Assembly: GCF_004331415.1 (NCBI RefSeq)
Contig: NZ_SJOP01000023.1
Coordinates: 1 to 64,000 of the forward strand
Direction: 5' to 3'
Source of the DNA: Kosakonia quasisacchari
GTDB taxonomy: Bacteria > Pseudomonadota > Gammaproteobacteria > Enterobacterales > Enterobacteriaceae
Length of the DNA stretch: 64,000 nucleotides
Position 1 is the stretch's first letter. Each line of letters begins with the position of its first letter. A model generated the notes under the pieces. The model saw only the letters and a list, made by a program, of their open reading frames with translations. It was not told the origin of the DNA and ran no database searches. A program made the position numbers and the translations under genes. Shown here one piece after another: positions 25,655 to 33,525 of this stretch.

Positions 25655-27070
25655 ATGACACGCTACCAACATCTGGCCACGTTGCTGGCAGAACGTATTG
25701 AACAGGGACTGTATCGCCACGGCGAGAAACTGCCGTCGGTGCGCAGCCTGAGCCAGGAGCACGGAGTAAGTATCAGCACCGTGCAACAGGCTTACCAGGT
25801 GTTGGAAAACCTGCAACTGATAACGCCCCAGCCGCGTTCCGGTTACTTTGTCGCGCCACGCAAGGCAAAGCCGCCCGTGCCGGCGATGTCGCGCCCGGTA
25901 CAGCGACCGGTGGAGGTCACGCAGTGGGATGAAGTGCTGACGCTGCTGGATGCGCGTACCGATAAAGCAATTGCTGCGTTTGGTGGCGGTGCGCCAGATA
26001 TCACCCAGCCCACGCTTAAACCGCTGTGGCGCGAGATGAGCCGCATCGCCCAACACCAGGTGATGGATGCGTTAAGCTACGACACGCTGCCAGGCCGCCG
26101 TGAACTGCGCGAGCAAATTGCCCGGCTGATGCTGGATGGCGGCGCATCGGTCAGCGCCGATGATATTGTCATCGCCAGCGGTTGCCATCCGGCGCTGGCG
26201 CTCGCCTTGCTGGCGGTGTGCCAGCCGGGGGATATTGTCGCTGTTGAATCCCCTTCGTATTACGGCACGATGCAGTTGCTGCGTGGTTTAGATATTAAAG
26301 CCATTGAGATCCCGACCGATCCCGAAACCGGCATCAGCGTGGAAGCCCTGGAACTGGCGCTGGAACAGTGGCCGATCAAAGGGGTAATTCTGGTGCCGAA
26401 CTGCAATAACCCGCTCGGGTTTATCATGCCGGATGCGCGGAAAAAGGCCGTGCTGGCACTGGCGCAGCGCCACGACATCGTGATTTTTGAAGACGATATT
26501 TACGGCGAGCTGGCCGCAGAATACCCGCGTCCGAGTACCATAAAATCTTATGATATTGATGGCCGCGTGCTGCTGTGCAGCTCTATCACCAAAACCGTGG
26601 CACCGGGTCTGCGCGTCGGCTGGATTGCGCCGGGACGTTATCTGGATCGGGTATTACATAAAAAATACGCTGCCATCGGCACCAATGTGCCGGGTACACA
26701 ACTGGCAGTCGCGGCGTTTATTCGCGACGGGCACTATCATCGGCATGTGCGACGTATGCGCCAGGTTTATCAGCAGCAACTGGAAACTTACACCAGCTGG
26801 GTGCGCCAGTATTTTCCCTGTGGCATTTGCGTGACGCGCCCGCAAGGCGGTTATTTACTGTGGGTCGAGTTGCCGGAAACTGTCGATATGGTCTGTGTTT
26901 CCCGCGCACTGTGCCGCCTGAAAATCCAGATTGCGCCCGGATCGTTATTTTCAGCGTCTGGCAAGTACCGTAACTGCCTGCGGCTGAATTGCGCCCTGCC
27001 GCTGACCGACGCTAATCGCGAAGTTATTAAGCAGTTGGGCGAGGCAATTCATAACGCGCTGGAAGCATGA
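25655..27070 (+). CDS. yjiR: MocR-family PLP-dependent regulator YjiR
   Basis: A 471-residue fusion of a GntR winged HTH (about 1-75, GEKLPSVRSLSQEHGVSISTVQQAYQVLE) and a fold-type I aminotransferase-like domain (about 105-465). The NNPLGF loop is at about 250 and the PLP lysine lies in SSITKTVAPGLRVGW near 313. Such proteins sense PLP or amino-donor compounds and act as transcription factors rather than enzymes. It matches E. coli YjiR and is divergent from yjiS, with a four-site operator array between them. Confidence 0.9.
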   Translation: MTRYQHLATLLAERIEQGLYRHGEKLPSVRSLSQEHGVSISTVQQAYQVLENLQLITPQPRSGYFVAPRKAKPPVPAMSRPVQRPVEVTQWDEVLTLLDARTDKAIAAFGGGAPDITQPTLKPLWREMSRIAQHQVMDALSYDTLPGRRELREQIARLMLDGGASVSADDIVIASGCHPALALALLAVCQPGDIVAVESPSYYGTMQLLRGLDIKAIEIPTDPETGISVEALELALEQWPIKGVILVPNCNNPLGFIMPDARKKAVLALAQRHDIVIFEDDIYGELAAEYPRPSTIKSYDIDGRVLLCSSITKTVAPGLRVGWIAPGRYLDRVLHKKYAAIGTNVPGTQLAVAAFIRDGHYHRHVRRMRQVYQQQLETYTSWVRQYFPCGICVTRPQGGYLLWVELPETVDMVCVSRALCRLKIQIAPGSLFSASGKYRNCLRLNCALPLTDANREVIKQLGEAIHNALEA

Positions 27071-27072
27071 AT

Positions 27073-27678
27073 TCAGAGCACGCGTTTGCCTGTCAGAATA
27101 CGACGCGCGCCGAGGTAGTGATCCTGCCAGTAGTCATCAAGAAAATGACTGATACGGATATTCAACCCGGTGCGCGGCGCTTCAATAAAGCGGTTATTCC
27201 CCAGGTAGACGCCGACATGATCGACCTGACCGCGTAATTTGCTGCGAAAGAACAACAAATCCCCCTGGCGTAAGTTCGCGGTTCTTACCCGCATCAAACG
27301 TTTGTCATGAAACATGCCTTTGGTGGTGCGGGGTAATTTATTATTCAGCACTTTGTTGTAGGCATAAAACACCAGCCCACTACAGTCGAAACCGCGCGTC
27401 GGCGAGACACCACCAAAGACATAAGGTTTACCCAACTGTTTTTTAAGGTGATGCACAACTTTGTCAACTTTTGACTTAGGCGTTGCCGCGAGTGTCTCTT
27501 CACGGGTGATCTTGCGCTGTTCGGCAAGCATCGTTGGCGCCTGTGTACGGCTAACCGGTTTAGACTGCACACAACCGGTCAGGAACACAGAAAGCAAAAT
27601 AAGAAAAAAAAGCCCCAAAAACCCGCGGAGCACACTCTGCTTGGGGGCAACGATGGATGATACAGTTAAATATTTCAC
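27073..27678 (-). CDS. NlpC/P60 lipoprotein endopeptidase
   Basis: A 201-residue outer-membrane-type lipoprotein: N-terminal helix and lipobox FLTGC (C36), linker, then an NlpC/P60 domain (about 72-195). The nucleophile C99 lies in RGFDCSGLVFYAY and H154 in VDHVGVYLG. The third polar residue, His in MepS (FVHAS), appears as E166 (RFIEAPRT). The family cuts D,L-peptide bonds in peptidoglycan stems. It follows the orphan sigma factor on the same strand (gap about 48 nt), so it may belong to that sigma factor's unit. A second-site reading as a non-catalytic cell-wall binder is possible because of the Glu. Confidence 0.85.
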   Translation of the reverse strand: MKYLTVSSIVAPKQSVLRGFLGLFFLILLSVFLTGCVQSKPVSRTQAPTMLAEQRKITREETLAATPKSKVDKVVHHLKKQLGKPYVFGGVSPTRGFDCSGLVFYAYNKVLNNKLPRTTKGMFHDKRLMRVRTANLRQGDLLFFRSKLRGQVDHVGVYLGNNRFIEAPRTGLNIRISHFLDDYWQDHYLGARRILTGKRVL

Positions 27679-27726
27679 AACATTAATATTAATAAAAATA
27701 AAGGGTTAGAAATTTAAATACTTTTT

Positions 27727-28437
27727 TCATTCCTTGGCGGAAGAAGAAATGTACTCATTCGTCAAAAACGCCCGTAACTTTTGCACCATCACTTTATTAA
27801 GCTGACAAACACGGGCTTCTGTCAGTCCGAGAATTGAGGCAATCTCTTTCAGGCTTAATTCATGGCGGTAATACAGCTCCAGAATCCTCTGTTCACGCGG
27901 CGTCAGGTTGGCTATTGCACTTTTTAATGCGCGGCTGTTCAGCACGTCATCCTCAAGCGGGCGGCTTTCCAGCGCGTGGGCGTGGACATCGTTATCCAGG
28001 CTCTCCAGCTCACTGGCGGAGTCAAGCAATAAATAGTGCTGGTACTCCTCGGGTGTAATAGAAAGTCGTGCGCTTAATTCATTAAAATTCGGCATATAAC
28101 CGAGTTCGCGCACCAGCTCACGAATAGCATCGTTGAGTTTGTGCATTTTTTGGCGGCACCGGCGTGGACGCCAGTCCTGCTGGCGTAGCTCGTCAAGTAT
28201 TGCCCCTCGAATGCGCTGAGCAGCGTAACCAGCAAATTTCGCATCCGGCTGTCCATAACGGCGCAATGAAAAGAGCAATCCGGTCAGCGCGACCTGACAC
28301 ATATCGTCTTTATCCATTACACTGCTGGTCTGCCAGGTGAATTGTTTCATCACTTTATGCACCAGCGGCAAGTAATCGCGGATATAGCGCGCTTCATCAA
28401 TAAACGTTATCGTTTCAGTGGAAATTACACTCATCAT
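27727..28437 (-). CDS. Orphan FliA/WhiG-like sigma factor
   Basis: A 236-residue sigma-28-type factor. Region 2 (about 10-85) carries DDMCQVALTGLLFSLRRYG and AAQRIRGAILDELRQQDWRPRR, very close to FliA; region 3 spans about 95-145; region 4 (about 178-228) has REQRILELYYRHELSLKEIASILGLTEARVCQL. No flagellar gene is nearby, so this is not the chromosomal fliA (which sits with fliZ); it resembles the lateral-flagella sigma LafS in type. The start is uncertain: ATG at 28437 is chosen, but GTG at 28452 or ATG at 28434 are possible, and none has a strong ribosome-binding site. It is divergent from a ToxR-like regulator. Confidence 0.85.
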   Translation of the reverse strand: MMSVISTETITFIDEARYIRDYLPLVHKVMKQFTWQTSSVMDKDDMCQVALTGLLFSLRRYGQPDAKFAGYAAQRIRGAILDELRQQDWRPRRCRQKMHKLNDAIRELVRELGYMPNFNELSARLSITPEEYQHYLLLDSASELESLDNDVHAHALESRPLEDDVLNSRALKSAIANLTPREQRILELYYRHELSLKEIASILGLTEARVCQLNKVMVQKLRAFLTNEYISSSAKE

Positions 28438-28839
28438 TATTAAACAGCGCACACCAGATTTATTAAATAAAAACAGCCGTATGCTGCCTTTGCATTTTCT
28501 GCGTTGCCATTTCTCATTAGTTCAATAGATAAAAGGATTAATTAAATAGACAACAATAAATTAACATCAAACAACTACAACAGTTGGTACGGCACGGTTG
28601 CCCGCCTTATCTGGTGCAAAAAGATACACCACATCCCCTATTCTTAATCCCCCGAAAAGCGGCAATTAATGAATTTGCATATAATTCACCTATCGCACAG
28701 TAGTATTATTAATATCTCATATGGAATGATTACAGAGGCTAGAAGATTTGCTCACGCGCCTTCATGTTAATTAATTCTCAATTACTTTTAACAACCTTAA
28801 TAATCGCTTGTTCCAGGATGGAGCTACTCGAAATTCGTC
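28438..28839. promoter_or_regulatory. AT-rich divergent region between sigma factor and ToxR-like gene
   Basis: This 402-bp region is much AT-richer than the window average and carries the promoters of both neighbours. It holds many candidate -10 elements but no convincing sigma-28 promoter, no terminator and no coding frame with a ribosome-binding site. Its composition is of the kind often bound by H-NS. Confidence 0.6.
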
Positions 28840-29721
28840 ATGAAAAAAAATTGTTGTGCTATTAACAATTGGTTAATTGATTTGCCTTCCGGCTCAATTA
28901 TTCATTTAGTCACCGAAGAACATAAGCGGCTGGGCGCGTATCAGCTCAAATTGCTGGATCTGCTGCAACAGAACCCGGGTAAGGTTTTTACGCGCGAAGA
29001 GTTGACCAGCCAGGTCTGGGAGGGGCGGGTCATCGGCAATAATAGCCTGCCAAATGCAATTCACGCGCTGCGCGCAGCACTGGAAGATGACGGCAAACAG
29101 CAACGCATTATTCGTACCGTGCCTAAGCGGGGCTACGTGCTGGATGCAGAATATTGCCAGCAGGTTGAAAGCCCACAGGAAGATATTTCGTTAGACAATG
29201 AGAAATCCCTCACAGAGGCGAACGCAACCCATACGCTGCCCTCTTCTGATGTGACTCATAAAACACCTGAACAATCAACGCGCTATCGCCGTGGAATCAT
29301 CGTCTCGCTATTACTGGTTGTCGCGCTTTTTATCGCCTTTATCGTTTATTTCACAGCCGGTCGCAGTCAGCTCATAAAACCTGAAGAACTGGCGAAAAAT
29401 GAGTACAGCAATATTCGTCTGTATACGCTCGTTGAGACGGGTGAGCGTCTGCAAGATCAAGCCACCGTCTACAATCGGCTCAAGGACACCTATTACCTTT
29501 TAAATGAGCAGATAAAAAAGGAATCTATCAACCTGAGCATCTATTCGCGCAGTGATAACCAAACGCTGAACTTCACCCTGCGCTTACACAGCACCTGTGG
29601 GCAGAATATTCTGGCGATGCAGATCTATCACTGGCGGGCAAATTTGGCTTCACTTAATGAATTGATACTTAATGAAACACGGAGAAAACTCGATGAAATG
29701 GCACCTTGCAAAACCGCGTAA
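28840..29721 (+). CDS. ToxR/CadC-type membrane-bound transcriptional regulator
   Basis: A 293-residue one-component regulator. The N-terminal OmpR-type winged helix (about 8-105) includes TREELTSQVWEGRVIGNNSLPNAIHALRAALEDD and the wing VPKRGYVL; a Ser/Thr/Asp-rich linker (108-148) leads to one helix (about 152-173) and a 120-residue periplasmic domain. It would bind DNA from the membrane after sensing a periplasmic signal. The next gene overlaps its end and encodes a small membrane-anchored protein; the pair resembles E. coli YqeI-YqeJ and ToxR-ToxS in layout. The probable targets are the divergent sigma factor and itself (inference). Confidence 0.87.
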   Translation: MKKNCCAINNWLIDLPSGSIIHLVTEEHKRLGAYQLKLLDLLQQNPGKVFTREELTSQVWEGRVIGNNSLPNAIHALRAALEDDGKQQRIIRTVPKRGYVLDAEYCQQVESPQEDISLDNEKSLTEANATHTLPSSDVTHKTPEQSTRYRRGIIVSLLLVVALFIAFIVYFTAGRSQLIKPEELAKNEYSNIRLYTLVETGERLQDQATVYNRLKDTYYLLNEQIKKESINLSIYSRSDNQTLNFTLRLHSTCGQNILAMQIYHWRANLASLNELILNETRRKLDEMAPCKTA

Positions 29722-30163
29722 GTCCGAGGTGCTACTGATGCTCGCAGTACTGATTGTCGCTGCCTGCGGCTATTTTTGGCATCGTTCGCAATCCGCATTA
29801 AAACCGGGTAGTAACATGACGCAGCAATTTGGTTTTTACGATTTGCCCCAGCAGCAAAAAGAGCTTTATGACGTCCAGTTCTCCACGGTTGGAGAGACGA
29901 TTATTAGCCATGTCAGCAGTCCGAATAACCCTCAGTTCAGGTTAAAAGGGAGTTTCGTGCAGAAAAACCAGGCGGGCGAGAAACGCATTTTTACCTACAC
30001 ACCTGTTCATTTTGTACCCTCGCCGGACACCCCATTGCTTGCCAGCAACATCGATTTATTGATGCATTCACAAGTGCGTATGCAACAACTTTGGCCAGAT
30101 GGCGTGCCGATGGTCACTATGCAAAACGGTATGATCTTTCTCTACCCGCTGGACGATAAGTAG
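29693..30163 (+). CDS. Single-pass periplasmic partner of the ToxR-like regulator
   Basis: A 156-residue protein with a basic N-terminus, one hydrophobic helix (about 12-30, SEVLLMLAVLIVAACGYFW) and a periplasmic domain of about 125 residues. The start at 29693 has GGAG 9 nt upstream; an ATG at 29672 has none. It overlaps the regulator gene by 29 nt, so the two are coupled. It resembles YqeJ in size and position; by analogy with ToxS it may stabilise or tune the regulator (inference). Confidence 0.75.
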   Translation: MKWHLAKPRKSEVLLMLAVLIVAACGYFWHRSQSALKPGSNMTQQFGFYDLPQQQKELYDVQFSTVGETIISHVSSPNNPQFRLKGSFVQKNQAGEKRIFTYTPVHFVPSPDTPLLASNIDLLMHSQVRMQQLWPDGVPMVTMQNGMIFLYPLDDK

Positions 30164-30806
30164 GGAACGGCGTTGGGTTGTTATCACGCCAACTGACCAT
30201 GCCCGGATTCACCGCCAACCAGCAATGTTTCCCCATTAACAATGGCCAAATATCATTGAGGCTGGCGGCATGTTCTATCGCACGATGGTAAGCATTTAAT
30301 AACACTGGGTAATAGCTGCCGTTAACGGCATATGCCGCAGCGCTATCCGCGTGATGCACACGCGCAACACCGGGTATCGCCAGCAGCGGCGAGAAATGCT
30401 GGTAATGCCCGCCCAGCAGCAAGGCATGCCAGTCCAGCCGATTAAGGCTGGCAAAGATACGATTAACCTGCGCAAACAGCCTTTCATCCTGCACCAGCTG
30501 AAACCCGGCATTAAACAGCAGGATATTGCGCCACCCTTGCCGTTGCGCTTCGCTCAATACCATGCACTGTGTCTGTAATTCAGCCAGCCTGCCATCACCC
30601 CCCGTCGCTCTGGCAACAGGCCAGAGTTGTTCAGCACTTACACCTGCCTGGCTTAGCACAGCACATTGCGCACCGAGCAATGCTTTCTCCTGCACATCAA
30701 AGAGCACCGCTACCTTTGCAAAGCTGCGCCACTGTAAAGTGCAACGCAACGACAGCTGCGGGCTCTGCCAGAGAGGGAAAGTAGCGACGGAATTCAACTT
30801 ATGCAT
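30117..30806 (-). CDS. GT25-like glycosyltransferase-family protein
   Basis: A 229-residue soluble protein. The middle part has the order of a GT25 (LPS-type) domain: GWRNILLFNAGFQLVQDE (about 91-108) at the place of the usual LEDD donor-metal motif, then LDWHALLLGGHY (about 124-135) and ARVHHADSAAAYAVNGSYYPVLLNAY. The acidic pair is replaced by Phe-Asn, so catalysis by the standard mechanism is doubtful. The start at 30806 has AAGGATG at a fitting distance. Its last 47 nt overlap, tail to tail, the end of the ToxR-partner gene. Function and substrate are not known. Confidence 0.55.
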   Translation of the reverse strand: MHKLNSVATFPLWQSPQLSLRCTLQWRSFAKVAVLFDVQEKALLGAQCAVLSQAGVSAEQLWPVARATGGDGRLAELQTQCMVLSEAQRQGWRNILLFNAGFQLVQDERLFAQVNRIFASLNRLDWHALLLGGHYQHFSPLLAIPGVARVHHADSAAAYAVNGSYYPVLLNAYHRAIEHAASLNDIWPLLMGKHCWLAVNPGMVSWRDNNPTPFPTYRPAGRERSYRFA

Positions 30807-31132
30807 TGCATCATCCTTGCAGATAACAAGCGTCATAATGGTATGGGTGACTGACCACAGAGTGATAAAGCCGGTGGGTCTTTTAACGCAGACAAGATGA
30901 AAAGTCCCATCAATCAATGACATTAAATAATTAAGTCTTAGAAAACATGCCCGTAAGTAAAATCTGTCTGGAATATTTCCGCATGAACGGCGTCACATTT
31001 CTGGCGTAATAAGCAGATAAGAATAAATTATTCTTATTAAACATTTCATGAGTAATATATTATTCCTTACTGGGTGCCTGAGCCATTGTGCAGCAGGCAA
31101 AGAACAGTGAAACCGAGTTGAGCGAAACGTTG
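30807..31132. promoter_or_regulatory. Upstream region of murQ and of the GT25-like gene
   Basis: A 326-bp gap. It includes the 21-bp palindrome at 31017-31037 (listed separately) and AT-rich promoter-like sequence near 31040-31075. No further gene was found. Confidence 0.6.
31017..31037. promoter_or_regulatory. 21-bp perfect palindrome upstream of murQ
   Basis: The arms ATAAGAATAA and TTATTCTTAT are separated by a single A, about 95 bp upstream of the murQ start. Its symmetry and place make it a strong operator candidate for murQP. The regulator is not in the neighbourhood; MurR in E. coli binds a palindrome in its murQ promoter region. Confidence 0.65.
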
Positions 31133-32044
31133 ATGAACATTGATCTCTCCAGACTGACTACCGAAGGCCGCAATACCGCCAGCGCTGACATTGACATGCT
31201 TGATACCGAAGCGATGTTGAGAGTTATCAACCGTGAAGATCAAAAAGTGGCGTTGGCGGTGGAAAAAACGATCCCGGCTATCACGCTGGCGGTGGACGCC
31301 ATTGTCGCGGCTTTCCAGAAAGGTGGGCGCTTGATTTACTGCGGCGCAGGCACATCCGGGCGGCTTGGGATCCTTGATGCCAGCGAGTGCCCGCCAACCT
31401 ATGGTACGCCGCGCGAGCAGGTGGTTGGCTTGATAGCTGGCGGCCATCGTGCCATTTTGCAGGCGGTAGAAAATGCCGAAGACAGCCTGACGCTCGGTGT
31501 CGACGATCTTAAGGCACTCAATTTTAATGCGAACGACATCCTGGTCGGTATCGCAGCCAGCGGCCGCACCCCGTATGTCATTGCGGCAATGCAATATGCC
31601 CAAAAACTCGGTGCGACCACCGTCGCACTGACCTGTAACGCGGGCAGCGAAATGGCGCAAATCCCCGATATCGCCATCGTGCCGGTAGTAGGTGCGGAAG
31701 TTGTCACCGGCTCGTCGCGGATGAAAGCCGGAACGGCGCAGAAACTGGTGCTGAACATGCTGACCACCGGCGCGATGATCCGCAGCGGCAAAGTGTACGG
31801 CAACTTAATGGTCGATGTGGAAGCCACCAACCAGAAGCTGGTGCAGCGGCAAATTAACATTGTGATGGAAGCGACCGATTGCGACAGCGCCACCGCAACC
31901 CAGGCACTACAGGCTTGTGATGGGCATTGTAAAACCGCCATCGTCATGGTGTTAGGTGGGCTGAGCGCTGAACAGGCAGCACGCCTGTTAGCCGATAACG
32001 GTGGGTTTATTCGCCAGGCACTGGCTAACGCGGGAGTCAAATAA
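31133..32044 (+). CDS. murQ: N-acetylmuramic acid 6-phosphate etherase MurQ
   Basis: A 303-residue SIS-domain lyase. The sugar-phosphate loop GAGTSGRLGILDASECPPTYG (about 60-80) is the MurQ signature, and GSSRMKAGTAQKLVLN follows near 190. It splits the D-lactyl ether of MurNAc-6-phosphate to give GlcNAc-6-phosphate and lactate, the second step of muramic acid use. The start MNIDLSRLTTEGRNT agrees with other members; an ATG 45 nt earlier is possible. The stop overlaps the murP start by one base. Confidence 0.94.
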   Translation: MNIDLSRLTTEGRNTASADIDMLDTEAMLRVINREDQKVALAVEKTIPAITLAVDAIVAAFQKGGRLIYCGAGTSGRLGILDASECPPTYGTPREQVVGLIAGGHRAILQAVENAEDSLTLGVDDLKALNFNANDILVGIAASGRTPYVIAAMQYAQKLGATTVALTCNAGSEMAQIPDIAIVPVVGAEVVTGSSRMKAGTAQKLVLNMLTTGAMIRSGKVYGNLMVDVEATNQKLVQRQINIVMEATDCDSATATQALQACDGHCKTAIVMVLGGLSAEQAARLLADNGGFIRQALANAGVK

Positions 32045-33483
32045 TGGCCAAAATCAGCGAGCGGTTTATTGCCGCGATCCTGCAACTGGTGGGCGGCAAA
32101 GAGAATATTAACACCTGCGGCAACTGCATGACCCGGCTGCGCCTGACGTTAAACAACGATGCGCTGGTGGATAACGCCGGACTCAAAGCGCTGCCCGGTG
32201 TTCTCGGCGTGGTAAACAGCGACGATCAGTTGCAAATCATCGTTGGCCCCGGCAAAGCGCAAACGGCGGCAGAAATGATGAGCGCGATGACAGGCGGCGT
32301 CAGCGCGTCTGTGGAAACGGCGTCGCTGAAAAGTATCGCCAGCGATACCAAACAGCAGATGAAAGCGAAACAGACCAGCGGGGTGCACCAGTTTCTGGCG
32401 AAATTCTCTACTATTTTTACGCCACTGATCCCCGGTTTTATCGCCGCCGGGATGCTGCTCGGCTTCGCCACCCTGATTGAGCAAAGTCTGCTCGTCAATG
32501 CCGCCGAAAAAAATGCCACGCTGGTGCATGTTGTTGGGTATATGAAAGTTTTCGGCAAAGGGCTGTTCACTTTCCTGCCGATTTTGATTGGCTACAACGC
32601 GCAGAAAGCCTTCGGCGGTAGCGGCGTCAATGGCGCAATCATCGCCGCGCTCTTTGTGCTCGGTTACGATCCGAAAGCGACAGTGGGCTATTTTTCCGGC
32701 ATCGATAACTTTTTCGGTATGGGCATCGATCCGCGCGGCAACATTATTGGCGTGCTGATCGCAGCGATCGTGGGCGCGTGGATCGAGCGGCAGATCCGTA
32801 AATTTATGCCGGATAACCTCGACATGATCCTCACCTCGTTGCTGACGCTACTGATTACCGGCGCGCTCACCTTCACAGTGATTATGCCGATCGGCGTTGA
32901 GCTGTTTAAGGGAATGTCATGGTTGTTCCTGCATCTTAACGGCAACCCGTTCGGCTGTGCCGTGCTGGCCGGGCTGTTCCTGATTGCCGTGGTGTTTGGC
33001 GTGCATCAGGGTTTTATTCCGGTCTATTTCGCGCTGATGGATGCGCAGGGTTTTAATTCGCTGTTCCCGATTCTGGCGATGGCGGGCGGCGGCCAGGTGG
33101 GTGCGGCACTGGCGCTTTACTTCCGCTCGGCGCAAGAGTCGGTTCTGCGTAATCAGATTCGCGGCGCGATCATTCCTGGCCTGCTCGGTGTCGGTGAACC
33201 GTTGATATACGCTGTCACCCTGCCGCGTGTAAAACCGTTTGTCACGGCCTGTATCGGCGGCGCCTGCGGCGGTTTCTTTATTGGCACTTTCGCCTGGTTC
33301 GGTTTGCCGGTTGGGTTAAATACCGTGTTCGGCCCTTCTGGCCTGGTGGCGCTGCCGTTGATGACCTCCGGGCAGGGGATCTACACGGGAATGGCGGTCT
33401 ACGCAGCAGGCGTGGTTGTCGCCTATGTGTGCGGTTTTCTCGCCACCTGGTTCTTTGGTCACAAAAACGTGGATTTGAGTTAA
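32044..33483 (+). CDS. murP: MurNAc-specific PTS permease MurP (EIIBC)
   Basis: A 479-residue PTS protein. The EIIB domain (about 1-85) has the phosphocysteine C28 in NTCGNCMTRLRL; the EIIC domain (about 115-475) has ten or so helices and the motif GVGEPLIYAV (about 381-390). As in other MurP proteins there is no EIIA domain, so the EIIA of the glucose system (Crr) is expected to serve it. It imports MurNAc as its 6-phosphate for MurQ. Coupled to murQ by a TAATG overlap. Confidence 0.94.
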   Translation: MAKISERFIAAILQLVGGKENINTCGNCMTRLRLTLNNDALVDNAGLKALPGVLGVVNSDDQLQIIVGPGKAQTAAEMMSAMTGGVSASVETASLKSIASDTKQQMKAKQTSGVHQFLAKFSTIFTPLIPGFIAAGMLLGFATLIEQSLLVNAAEKNATLVHVVGYMKVFGKGLFTFLPILIGYNAQKAFGGSGVNGAIIAALFVLGYDPKATVGYFSGIDNFFGMGIDPRGNIIGVLIAAIVGAWIERQIRKFMPDNLDMILTSLLTLLITGALTFTVIMPIGVELFKGMSWLFLHLNGNPFGCAVLAGLFLIAVVFGVHQGFIPVYFALMDAQGFNSLFPILAMAGGGQVGAALALYFRSAQESVLRNQIRGAIIPGLLGVGEPLIYAVTLPRVKPFVTACIGGACGGFFIGTFAWFGLPVGLNTVFGPSGLVALPLMTSGQGIYTGMAVYAAGVVVAYVCGFLATWFFGHKNVDLS

Positions 33484-33490
33484 TACCCGC

Positions 33491-33517
33491 GTTCACCCGG
33501 CGCAAAGCCGGGTGAAC
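33491..33517. terminator. Hairpin between murP and the siderophore receptor gene
   Basis: GTTCACCCGGC / GCCGGGTGAAC is a perfect 11-bp stem with a 5-nt loop between two convergent genes. No T run follows on either strand, so it may be Rho-assisted or a processing hairpin. Confidence 0.55.
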
Positions 33518-33525
33518 ATTGTGCA

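Noticed and set aside
27727..28437. Lateral flagellar (Flag-2) locus
   Set aside because: The sigma factor resembles LafS/FliA, but no flagellar structural, motor or export gene occurs in the window, so a flagellar locus cannot be claimed.
28575..28605. TTGGTACGGCACGGTTGC, which looks like a sigma-54 promoter
   Set aside because: The distance between the GG and GC elements is 12 bp rather than the required 10, so it cannot be a sigma-54 -24/-12 pair.
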